Shown here one piece after another: positions 1-5,231 of a DNA stretch of 5,231 bases. The notes below the pieces were generated by a model. The model was not told the origin of the DNA and searched no databases. It worked only from the letters and a program-made list of their open reading frames with translations. The position numbers were made by a program, and so were the translations under genes. How positions within the stretch are numbered: the stretch's first letter is position 1; every line of letters starts with the position of its first letter. Origin of the DNA: Chitinophagaceae bacterium (GTDB taxonomy: Bacteria; Bacteroidota; Bacteroidia; Chitinophagales; Chitinophagaceae); the NCBI GenBank assembly GCA_947472635.1, contig CANJDY010000221.1:1-5231 (forward strand), in the 5' to 3' direction.

Positions 1-246
1 CAGGAACAATACGCCTTTGAAAGAAAGGATACGACGAACGGTGTCAGTTGGCTGAGCACCTTTGTGTAACCAGTCTAACGCTTTTTGACGATCAATCTGA
101 ATTGTTGCTGGAACAGTCAGTGGATTGTACGTACCAAGTTTCTGAATAAATTTGCCATCACGTGGGCTACGGGCATCTGCTACTACGATGAAGTAGAAAG
201 GTCTCTTTTTGGACCCATGTCTTTGGAGTCTCATTTTTACAGCCAT
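1..246 (-). CDS. rpsP: 30S ribosomal protein S16, N-terminal part (cut by window edge)
   Basis: This gene encodes ribosomal protein S16, a small-subunit protein that binds 16S rRNA early in 30S assembly. The ATG is at 246-244 on the minus strand, and the frame stays open for 82 codons to the window edge, so the 3' end is missing. The translation opens with the family signature [11 protein letters not shown]. It continues with [19 protein letters not shown] at residues 16-34 and KLGTYNPLT at 36-44, all typical of S16. The start is clear because MAVK is the usual S16 N-terminus. There is no Shine-Dalgarno sequence, only an A/T-rich leader, which is normal in Bacteroidota. Bacteroidota S16 proteins often carry a long C-terminal extension, but that part lies outside the window. 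The gene follows ffh in the same direction after a 209-bp gap and appears to have its own promoter. rimM and trmD often follow rpsP in other bacteria, but nothing here shows that. Confidence 0.97.
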   Translation of the reverse strand, partial: MAVKMRLQRHGSKKRPFYFIVVADARSPRDGKFIQKLGTYNPLTVPATIQIDRQKALDWLHKGAQPTDTVRRILSFKGVLFL

Positions 247-313
247 AAAAAATAGAAATTTTTTGGGGTTGTTAACTAATAGGGTTTCTTTAATCTTCCT
301 TAGAAAAGGAAAG

Positions 314-345
314 CAAAGATAACCTGCGAATCACCAAAATCCAAA
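314..345 (-). promoter_or_regulatory. Bacteroidota-type promoter for rpsP
   Basis: On the minus strand, TTTG (345-342) is followed after 20 bases by TATCTTTG (321-314). The second element is an exact match to the Bacteroidota -7 consensus TAnnTTTG, and the first matches the -33 element TTTG/TTG. The spacing lies within the range known for these promoters. Transcription would start a few bases below 314 and give a leader of roughly 60 nt before the rpsP ATG. The motif and spacing are read directly from the sequence; promoter activity is inferred. Confidence 0.72.
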
Positions 346-455
346 TCCAATTGATGAAATTTAAGCTATCCAACCAAAAATAGAGGGAAATAGAATGGAC
401 AGGGGCCAATAGCTGGGCTACAGAAAAGGTCTGAACCCCTAAAATGCTAAAATAA

Positions 456-1778
456 TTACCTTTTACCCATTCCCGGCATATTACCCATCGGCATCTTATT
501 CATCATTTTCATCATGCCTTTCATTTGTTCAAACTGCTTTAAAAACTGGTTTAATTCGGCAATATCTTTCCCGCTTCCCTTTGCAATCCTTAATTTACGA
601 TTAGGATTGATAATATCGGGGTTACGTCTTTCCTGCAAGGTCATTGAATTAATCATCGCTTCGATACCTTTGAAAGCGTCATCATTGATATCCACATCCT
701 TAATTTGTTTGCCAACGCCGGGGATCATTCCCATCAGGTCTTTGAGATTACCCATTTTTTTAATTTGCTGCAACTGGGTTTTAAAATCTTCAAAATCAAA
801 CTGATTTTTACGAATTTTCTTTTCAAGTTTAGCTGCTTCCACTGCATCAAACTGCTCCTGAGCCTTTTCTACCAGACTTACAATATCGCCCATTCCAAGA
901 ATCCGCTGAGCCATCCTATCGGGATAAAAGACATCGAGCGTATCCATTTTTTCGCCACTACTAACAAACTTAATGGGCTTGTTAACTGTATATTTAATAG
1001 ACAATGCGGCCCCGCCTCTGGTATCACCGTCTAACTTGGTAAGCACTACCCCTGTAAAATCAAGGCGCTCATTAAAAGCGGCGGCTGTATTCACTGCATC
1101 CTGACCAGTCATACTATCTACCACAAATAAAATCTCTTGTGGATTGATGGCTTTTTTAATATTGGCCACCTCATTCATCATCACTTCGTCTACGGCTAAG
1201 CGTCCGGCAGTATCAATGATCAGTACATTCTTATTGGTAGCCTTTGCTTCTTTGATGGCATTTTGCACAATACTAACCGCATCCTTATTATCTCGCTCAC
1301 TAAACACATCCACCCCTATCTGACCACCTAACACTTCCAACTGATCAATTGCCGCAGGCCTGTATATGTCAGCTGCCACCAATAAGGGAGATTTACCCTT
1401 TTTTGTTTTTAAATAATTGGCTAGTTTGCCGCTAAAGGTTGTTTTACCACTACCCTGCAATCCTGCAACTAAGATGATGGCAGGATTACCACTGATATTG
1501 AATTCACTTTCGCTTCCCCCCATCAATTCGGTTAACTGATCTTGCACAATTTTTACCATCAACTGGCCTGGACTCACGGCTGTCAACACCTTTTCGCCGA
1601 GTGCCTTTTCCTTAATCGTATCTGTAAATTCCTTGGCTATTTTATAGTTAACATCCGCATCCACCAAGGCTCTTCGAATATCTTTTACCGTATTGGCTAT
1701 GTTGAGTTCAGAGATCCTACCCTGACCTTTAATATTTTTAAAGGCGCTTTCTAGCCTTTCGCTTAATGTCGTAAACAT
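456..1778 (-). CDS. ffh: Signal recognition particle protein Ffh (SRP54 GTPase)
   Basis: Ffh is the protein part of the bacterial signal recognition particle. It binds signal sequences of nascent membrane proteins together with the SRP RNA and delivers ribosomes to the receptor FtsY at the inner membrane. The N-terminal helical domain spans about residues 1-95. The GTPase (G) domain carries the P-loop GLQGSGKT at 106-113, DIYRPAA at 137-143, DTAGR at 189-193, TKLD at 247-250 and SSGEK at 273-277. ILGMGD at 293-298 marks the join to the methionine-rich M domain. In the M domain, RKLRIAKGSG at 394-403 is the conserved SRP-RNA-binding segment. The tail (about 419-440) is rich in Met and Gly. The length of 440 aa is close to the usual 440-455, so the gene looks complete. 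It lies 83 bp downstream of rpoD on the same strand. The GTPase loop SSGEK departs slightly from the common GVGEK, which is probably neutral. The SRP RNA gene is not in this window. Confidence 0.98.
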   Translation of the reverse strand: MFTTLSERLESAFKNIKGQGRISELNIANTVKDIRRALVDADVNYKIAKEFTDTIKEKALGEKVLTAVSPGQLMVKIVQDQLTELMGGSESEFNISGNPAIILVAGLQGSGKTTFSGKLANYLKTKKGKSPLLVAADIYRPAAIDQLEVLGGQIGVDVFSERDNKDAVSIVQNAIKEAKATNKNVLIIDTAGRLAVDEVMMNEVANIKKAINPQEILFVVDSMTGQDAVNTAAAFNERLDFTGVVLTKLDGDTRGGAALSIKYTVNKPIKFVSSGEKMDTLDVFYPDRMAQRILGMGDIVSLVEKAQEQFDAVEAAKLEKKIRKNQFDFEDFKTQLQQIKKMGNLKDLMGMIPGVGKQIKDVDINDDAFKGIEAMINSMTLQERRNPDIINPNRKLRIAKGSGKDIAELNQFLKQFEQMKGMMKMMNKMPMGNMPGMGKR

Positions 1779-1808
1779 GGACTGTATTTATTGGTTGTGC
1801 AATAACAA

Positions 1809-1835
1809 AGAAGTGAACTAAAAAAGTTCACTTCT
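1809..1835 (-). terminator. 11-bp perfect hairpin between rpoD and ffh (terminator or leader hairpin)
   Basis: AGAAGTGAACT (1809-1819) and AGTTCACTTCT (1825-1835) are perfect inverted repeats separated by five A's on the plus strand. On the minus strand, where rpoD and ffh are read, the RNA would form an 11-bp stem with a U5 loop, followed by UUGUUAUU. The hairpin begins 26 bases past the rpoD stop codon, which fits an intrinsic terminator. However, the stem has only four G-C pairs and the U tract is broken by G and A. Part of the run-through needed to transcribe ffh could pass it. It would equally fall in the 5' leader of ffh if the promoter element at 1846-1853 is used. Confidence 0.6.
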
Positions 1836-1845
1836 GTAATTTGTG

Positions 1846-1853
1846 CAAATGTA
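1846..1853 (-). promoter_or_regulatory. Candidate -7 promoter element for ffh
   Basis: The minus strand reads TACATTTG from 1853 to 1846, an exact match to the Bacteroidota -7 consensus TAnnTTTG. It lies in the short gap between rpoD and ffh. The expected -33 TTG is not found at the right distance: the region falls in the last rpoD codons and offers only CTG at 1873-1871, 17 bases away. Transcription from here would start near 1840 and carry the 1809-1835 hairpin in the ffh leader. The motif is seen; its use as a promoter is inferred and is weaker than for rpsP. Confidence 0.4.
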
Positions 1854-1861
1854 TGAAATCT

Positions 1862-2737
1862 TTAGGCTCCCAGATAGGTTCGCAAGTGCTTGCAGCGGGA
1901 AGTAGACCTTAATTTGGTAAGTGCTTTGTCTTTTATTTGCCGAACTCTTTCCCTGGTAAGACTATATCTTTCTCCAATATCCTCCAGACTGAGTGGATGA
2001 TCCACCCCAATTCCAAAGAAAAAACAGATGACATCTTTTTGCCTTTCTGTTAACGTATTGAGTGACCGCTCAATTTCTGCAGTTAAAGAAACCTTAAATG
2101 AATGGTACATATCAGTGCTATCGGTATTTGGATTTTCCAACACATCCAACATCGATCCCTCTTCCCCATCCGCAAAAGGCTGGTCGATACTGATATGACG
2201 GGCGGAAGAACCTATGGAAGCCGCCACCTCTTCGGTTTCGAGATCTAATAAATAAGCAATCTCTTCCGCAGTTGGCTCGCGTTCATACTCCTGTTCCAAT
2301 TGCGAAAAGGCCTTACTAATTCGATTGGTAAGCCCTACTTTATTTAATGGCAACCGTACAATCCTAGATTGCTCCGCCAAAGCCTGTAGGATACTTTGCC
2401 TAATCCACCAAACAGCATAGGAAATAAATTTAAACCCACGGGTTTCATCAAATCTCCTAGCAGCCTTAATAAGCCCCAGATTTCCTTCATTGATTAAATC
2501 CGGCAATGTTAACCCCTGGTTTTGGTATTGCTTAGCTACAGAAACTACAAAGCGCAGATTTGCCTTAGTCAATTTGTCCAACGCACGTTGATCCCCTTTT
2601 TTGATGAGTTCAGCGAGTTTCACCTCTTCCTCTGGTGAAATCAACTCAACCCTACCAATTTCTTGCAGGTACTTTTCTAAACTTTGGCTTTCTCGGTTGG
2701 TAATGGATTTGGAGATCTTCAGTTGGCGCATACTCAT
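1862..2737 (-). CDS. rpoD: Primary sigma factor RpoD (sigma-70 family, short Bacteroidota form)
   Basis: This is the housekeeping sigma factor, which joins core RNA polymerase and recognises most promoters. The 291-aa protein lacks region 1.1 and the long non-conserved insert of the E. coli protein, as is usual in Bacteroidota. Region 1.2 begins near residue 18 ([10 protein letters not shown]). Region 2 includes [16 protein letters not shown] at 61-76, [25 protein letters not shown] at 80-104 and the promoter -10-binding segment [15 protein letters not shown] at 106-120. Region 3 covers about 125-200 and ends in a finger with [15 protein letters not shown] at 190-204. Region 4 has [15 protein letters not shown] at 241-255 and the helix-turn-helix with [14 protein letters not shown] at 260-273. 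MRQLKI at residues 3-8 is the common family N-terminus, so Met3 (codon 2731-2729) could be the true start. Segment 237-241 (ICFFF) and Cys282 differ from the homologues I remember. No clear TAnnTTTG promoter was found upstream. Confidence 0.96.
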   Translation of the reverse strand: MSMRQLKISKSITNRESQSLEKYLQEIGRVELISPEEEVKLAELIKKGDQRALDKLTKANLRFVVSVAKQYQNQGLTLPDLINEGNLGLIKAARRFDETRGFKFISYAVWWIRQSILQALAEQSRIVRLPLNKVGLTNRISKAFSQLEQEYEREPTAEEIAYLLDLETEEVAASIGSSARHISIDQPFADGEEGSMLDVLENPNTDSTDMYHSFKVSLTAEIERSLNTLTERQKDVICFFFGIGVDHPLSLEDIGERYSLTRERVRQIKDKALTKLRSTSRCKHLRTYLGA

Positions 2738-2933
2738 AAACTTGATTTTTTTAAGGTGTTAATTAAAATGGGAGGACTTAGGCCTCTAAATCACGTACAT
2801 ATATAATAAAATGTAATTTAAATAAATATGTAATATGTTGTTAATAAAAAATAAAATAATTTTTCAGTTGAAATACAGTTAAAATGGGCTGCTACTGAAA
2901 AGAGGGCAGAATCTTTATAACAAATGCATAAAA
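2738..2933 (-). other. AT-rich leader of rpoD, no recognised promoter
   Basis: Most of the 259-bp gap between the divergent rpoD and START-like genes is very A/T-rich, especially about 2796-2870. I searched by eye for CAAAnnTA (the -7 element read on the minus strand) and found no exact copy. The nearest is CAAATGCA at 2921-2928, which misses one fixed base and lacks a -33 partner. A 4-bp stem at 2772-2786 is too short to call. The rpoD control region presumably lies here, but its exact position cannot be read from the sequence. Confidence 0.35.
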
Positions 2934-2967
2934 TAATTTTGACACACCGATTATTTTGTTATTATTG
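2934..2967 (+). promoter_or_regulatory. Candidate promoter(s) for the START-like gene
   Basis: Two overlapping possibilities exist. TAATTTTG at 2934-2941 matches TAnnTTTG exactly but has only TTTA at the -33 distance. Alternatively, TTTTG ending at 2941 may act as the -33 element, followed after 18 bases by TATTATTG (2960-2967), a one-mismatch -7 element. The second arrangement has both elements and would give a leader of about 25 nt before the ATG at 2997. TTGACA at 2939-2944 also equals the E. coli -35 consensus, which may be coincidence. Which one is used cannot be decided by eye. Confidence 0.4.
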
Positions 2968-2996
2968 CAGTATTCTATTGAATTTAAATTAGTCAG

Positions 2997-3377
2997 ATGA
3001 GTAAGAAAGTTTTATATACGCTGGAATACCCGGTTAGATGTTCTCCAGGTATATTGTATGATTTTTTGAGTACCCCTGCTGGATTGCAGGAATGGTTTGC
3101 CGATAAGGTGGATGAAAGAGACGGAATATTCAGTTTTTCGTGGAACGGATCGGATGAGCAGGCGGAATTAATGGAAGGGGAAGAAGATAAATATATTCGC
3201 TATCATTGGTTACAAGCACCTAAAGAGGAATATTTTGAATTCAGCATCGAAAAATCTGAAGTTACCAATCAGACTATTTTGATTATCAAAGATTTTGCAG
3301 AAAAGAAAGACATTAAAGACCAGAGCCAACTTTGGGAATACCAGGTAAAAGATCTTTTCCATCGCTTGGGAAATTAA
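2997..3377 (+). CDS. Small START-like (SRPBCC / AHSA1-like fold) protein
   Basis: This 126-aa protein resembles the short START-like proteins found widely in Bacteroidota, related to the AHSA1/SRPBCC helix-grip fold that forms a hydrophobic ligand cavity. No ligand or reaction is known to me for this subgroup. The N-terminal strand (about 5-13) leads into SPGILYDFLSTPAGLQEWFADKV at 16-38, the characteristic helix pair with a conserved tryptophan. Alternating strands follow (GIFSFSWNG 43-51, YIRYHWL 66-72, YFEFSIEKS 79-87, TILIIKDFA 93-101). A C-terminal helix (about 107-124, LWEYQVKDLFHRLG) fits the long helix that packs over the cavity. There is no signal peptide or membrane segment, so it is probably cytoplasmic. 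The protein is acidic in its middle (EGEEDK at 60-65). The last 65 bases overlap the 3' end of the convergent gene on the minus strand. The fold assignment is fairly secure; the function is unknown. Confidence 0.85.
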   Translation: MSKKVLYTLEYPVRCSPGILYDFLSTPAGLQEWFADKVDERDGIFSFSWNGSDEQAELMEGEEDKYIRYHWLQAPKEEYFEFSIEKSEVTNQTILIIKDFAEKKDIKDQSQLWEYQVKDLFHRLGN

Positions 3378-3990
3378 TTTTCAATAACACCCCTACGATT
3401 ATACTAAAATGCTGTTCCAGTAATGTTGGAACAAGTTCCCACTGCTGCAAAGGAATAGGTAATGCAATTTTTATAAAGTCCATTTGCTGAACCAACACTG
3501 CAAAATCAGCTGCCAAATAATTTTTTAAAGGCCGATAATTATCTTCTTCAAAATGATGTTCCCAAGGATTGGGATGAATACACAAATAATAGCCCTGTTG
3601 CTGCAGCAAATCAAAGTTGGCTTCCAAAATGGGTAACGCATTTTCTTTATATGCTCCAGATAAATGAAGGTTGATGCTAAAAAAATTTCCCCACCAAAAT
3701 AAGGTTCGAATCGCTAGGGTATCTGCTTTTTTAAAATGGCGGGGATAATCTAGCATTACATAAGGAAGCCCCCGGTAATTTTCCCCCCTTGATATTTTAG
3801 GACTAGTTTCCGCTATAACAGCAGGTAGCAAGCTGCTATGGGCTAAAATACACTGCTGCATTTTTTCGGAAACTGCTCCAAAAAGTAGGTATACCTTCTC
3901 AATAATAATTTGTTTGGCTAGTATCCAGTCTTTGTTACAAACCAGTTGAAGTTCACTAGCAGAAAGAGATAATTGTAAAGAATCAGTCAT
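3313..3990 (-). CDS. Conserved-looking protein of unknown function, Bacteroidota type
   Basis: I do not recognise a named family for this 225-aa protein. It has no signal peptide and no convincing membrane helix, so it is probably cytoplasmic. Three stretches look constrained: ISRGENYRGLPYVMLDYPR at 66-84, TLFWWGNFFSINLHLSG at 96-112 and CIHPNPWEHHF at 137-147. The last holds a cluster of His, Trp and Glu residues that could bind a metal or ligand, but this is only a guess. Aromatic residues are frequent throughout. Codon use and base composition look like the neighbouring genes, and an open frame this long that covers almost all the space between two genes supports it being real. The start at 3990-3988 is preceded by an A/T-rich leader and a -7-like element at 4012-4019. 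Residues 205-225 are encoded in DNA that also encodes the end of the START-like protein on the other strand, so this tail may be a non-conserved extension. Confidence 0.8.
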   Translation of the reverse strand: MTDSLQLSLSASELQLVCNKDWILAKQIIIEKVYLLFGAVSEKMQQCILAHSSLLPAVIAETSPKISRGENYRGLPYVMLDYPRHFKKADTLAIRTLFWWGNFFSINLHLSGAYKENALPILEANFDLLQQQGYYLCIHPNPWEHHFEEDNYRPLKNYLAADFAVLVQQMDFIKIALPIPLQQWELVPTLLEQHFSIIVGVLLKINFPSDGKDLLPGIPKVGSGL

Positions 3991-4011
3991 TGGATATACA
4001 AGTTAACCATT

Positions 4012-4019
4012 CAAATTTA
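4012..4019 (-). promoter_or_regulatory. Candidate -7 promoter element for the unknown gene
   Basis: On the minus strand the sequence reads TAAATTTG (4019-4012), an exact TAnnTTTG match 21 bases upstream of the ATG at 3990. No TTG is present at the usual -33 distance (about 4038-4043), so recognition would depend on the -7 element or an activator. The leader would be only about 15 nt. It lies close to the divergent permease promoter, so the two could influence each other. Confidence 0.4.
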
Positions 4020-4030
4020 AATAAAGCCAA

Positions 4031-4061
4031 TTGGTCATAGGGTAAATTGTACATAGCTTTG
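4031..4061 (+). promoter_or_regulatory. Bacteroidota-type promoter for the LptF/LptG-family gene
   Basis: TTG at 4031-4033 is followed after 20 bases by TAGCTTTG at 4054-4061, an exact match to the -7 consensus TAnnTTTG with a good -33 element. The start point would lie a few bases past 4061, giving a leader of about 80 nt before the ATG at 4149 that contains the small hairpin at 4127-4138. The motif and spacing are seen directly; activity is inferred. Confidence 0.65.
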
Positions 4062-4126
4062 TGATAGCAGCCATTATTTAAATTCCAATAGCTAAATAAT
4101 TAGGCGGCATTACTTGTTAAAAATTT

Positions 4127-4138
4127 CGCCTTCCGGCG
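4127..4138 (+). promoter_or_regulatory. Small GC-rich hairpin in the permease leader
   Basis: CGCC (4127-4130) and GGCG (4135-4138) form a 4-bp all-GC stem around the loop TTCC, inside an otherwise A/T-rich leader. It ends two bases before an in-frame ATG at 4140 and eleven before the ATG at 4149, so it could affect which start is used or how well ribosomes load. It is short and could be chance. Confidence 0.25.
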
Positions 4139-4148
4139 GATGGGGTAT

Positions 4149-5231
4149 ATGATAAAAAAAATAGACAAGCTGATTCTTACATCCTTCATCGGTCCATTTA
4201 TTGCGACATTCTTTATCGCATTTTTTGTACTGATGATGCAGAGCCTGTGGAAATACATTGATGACCTAGTAGGTAAAGATCTTGACCTGCTTACTATTGG
4301 TGAATTTTTATGGTATGCCAGCGCTTCCCTACTCACGCTCGCGATGCCTATTGCCATCTTGATTTCATCGATAATGACCTTGGGCAATCTCGGCGAAAGC
4401 TTTGAGCTCGTAGCCATCAAATCATCCGGCATTTCGCTATTGCGTTTTTTGCGGCCGCTCATACTGGTATCCATCGTACTCTGTGGAATTACCTTTCTTT
4501 TTGCCAATTATGTTATCCCTTATGCCAATCTGGAATTTAAAACACTTTATTACGATATCACCTACAAAAAACCTGCAATCGATTTAAAACAGGGTACTTT
4601 TTACAATCAAATTCCGGGATACTCCATTAAGGTAGGAAAAAAAGACCGGGATGGAAAAACGATTCACAATGTGGTAATTTATGAACAACAAAGCTCCCTT
4701 CAAGATAATAGTATTATTGCTGAAAGAGGGAATATGGGATTTTCGAAGGATAAAAAATTCCTCGAGTTTACGCTATATAATGGCTTTAGATACCAGGAAC
4801 GGGGAAACCCAATGGATACGAGTACAGAATTTATACAATTGGGATTTAAAGAATATAAAAAAATATTTGACTTAAGTTCATTACAAATGCTCAATACGCC
4901 CGACAGCATTTTCAAAAATGATTACAAAATGTTGAGCATTCGTCAGCTCAATACATCCATTGATTCTTTGATCAAATTGAAAGATAGTTTTAGCAGAAGA
5001 GTACAACTTGAAGTGAATGGACAGTTCCACTACCAGCACCTACCCGATAGCAATTGGAAAAAAGCTGCTCCGGTAAAAAAATCAATCAAAAGCTTTTCTG
5101 ACCTCATTCCAGACTCCGCCAAATTCATTGTACACGACAATGCAATCAACGTTGTTAATAACCTGAAAAATACTTATCAATACTCGGGAGTAGACTGGGA
5201 TAACAAAAACAAAGATCTTCGCAATAATCAA
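4149..5231 (+). CDS. LptF/LptG-family LPS export permease, N-terminal part (cut by window edge)
   Basis: LptF and LptG are the inner-membrane subunits of the LptB2FG ABC transporter that extracts lipopolysaccharide from the membrane and passes it through LptC and LptA to the outer membrane. The frame is open for 361 codons from ATG 4149 to the right edge. Three membrane helices are visible at about 9-33, 51-78 and 99-122. The segment GNLGESFELVAIKSSGIS (79-96) between helices 2 and 3 is the family's conserved cytoplasmic loop that contacts the ATPase LptB. A periplasmic beta-rich domain follows from about 125 to 245. Residues about 250-361 are soluble and charged, and the second set of membrane helices has not yet appeared, so the full protein is much longer than the roughly 360-aa E. 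coli subunits. The start MIKKIDK fits family N-termini; an in-frame ATG at 4140 would add MGY. Whether it is LptF or LptG cannot be settled here. Confidence 0.9.
   Translation, partial: MIKKIDKLILTSFIGPFIATFFIAFFVLMMQSLWKYIDDLVGKDLDLLTIGEFLWYASASLLTLAMPIAILISSIMTLGNLGESFELVAIKSSGISLLRFLRPLILVSIVLCGITFLFANYVIPYANLEFKTLYYDITYKKPAIDLKQGTFYNQIPGYSIKVGKKDRDGKTIHNVVIYEQQSSLQDNSIIAERGNMGFSKDKKFLEFTLYNGFRYQERGNPMDTSTEFIQLGFKEYKKIFDLSSLQMLNTPDSIFKNDYKMLSIRQLNTSIDSLIKLKDSFSRRVQLEVNGQFHYQHLPDSNWKKAAPVKKSIKSFSDLIPDSAKFIVHDNAINVVNNLKNTYQYSGVDWDNKNKDLRNNQ

Noticed and set aside
401..440. AGGGG (401-405) and CCCCT (436-440) flanking a TAGC-TGG-GCTA stem, just after the ffh stop; possible ffh terminator.
   Set aside because: The outer stem is only 5 G-C/A-T pairs plus two wobbles around a 30-base interior, the inner stem is 4 bp, and no T tract follows on the minus strand.
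514..1754. Plus-strand open frames inside ffh (514-804, 705-1034, 1542-1754).
   Set aside because: They lie antisense to a fully conserved ffh, their products are low-complexity and match nothing, and they have no leader or promoter. They are shadows.
2772..2786. GAGG/CCTC stem in the rpoD leader around the palindrome AGGCCT.
   Set aside because: Only four base pairs with a 7-base loop; expected by chance.
2939..2967. E. coli-type sigma-70 promoter with TTGACA at 2939-2944.
   Set aside because: No TATAAT-like -10 lies at 17 bases, and Bacteroidota RNA polymerase uses other elements; the overlap with the Bacteroidota-type motif explains it better.
4100..4507. Minus-strand 135-aa open frame.
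   Set aside because: It lies antisense to the first three membrane helices of the permease, whose sequence is clearly family-like. The composition is what a mirrored membrane protein gives.
4681..4915. Two small open frames, 4681-4875 (+) and 4700-4915 (-).
   Set aside because: Both lie inside the permease frame, which continues unbroken through them, and neither shows recognisable features.
1..5231. Mobile elements, CRISPR, toxin-antitoxin or phage-defence genes.
   Set aside because: No direct repeat arrays, terminal inverted repeats, transposase motifs or short paired genes were seen. Composition is even across the window and all genes look vertically inherited.

Overview
This window looks like ordinary chromosomal housekeeping DNA from a Bacteroidota bacterium. 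The Ffh, RpoD and S16 sequences suggest something close to Chitinophagaceae, but that family placement is my impression only. The phylum call rests on three things. The primary sigma factor is the short form (about 290 aa) that starts directly at region 1.2. Several intergenic gaps carry exact copies of the Bacteroidota -7 promoter element TAnnTTTG. Genes lack clear Shine-Dalgarno sequences and have A/T-rich leaders. I see no mobile element, CRISPR array, tRNA or rRNA, and no undescribed multi-gene system.

The left half (1-2737) is read on the minus strand in the order rpoD, ffh, rpsP. rpoD encodes the primary sigma factor. ffh encodes the signal recognition particle GTPase that targets nascent membrane proteins. 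rpsP encodes ribosomal protein S16 and is cut by the left edge. An 11-bp perfect inverted repeat lies between rpoD and ffh, and a promoter-like element sits just upstream of it. The hairpin could therefore end rpoD transcripts or sit in the ffh leader. rpsP has its own well-formed promoter in the 209-bp gap after ffh.

The right half starts with a 259-bp AT-rich gap in which rpoD and a plus-strand gene for a small START-like (SRPBCC fold) protein diverge. The START-like gene runs convergently into a minus-strand gene of unknown function, and their 3' ends overlap by 65 bp. A compact 158-bp gap separates that unknown gene from the divergent gene of an LptF/LptG-family LPS-export permease, and each side has a promoter-like element. 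The permease gene runs off the right edge.

Functionally the genes cover transcription initiation, translation, co-translational membrane targeting and outer-membrane LPS transport. They do not form one pathway. The points most worth following up are the promoter set next to its own sigma factor, the rpoD-ffh hairpin, the convergent overlap, and the unusually long soluble part of the permease. No gap exceeds 300 bases.
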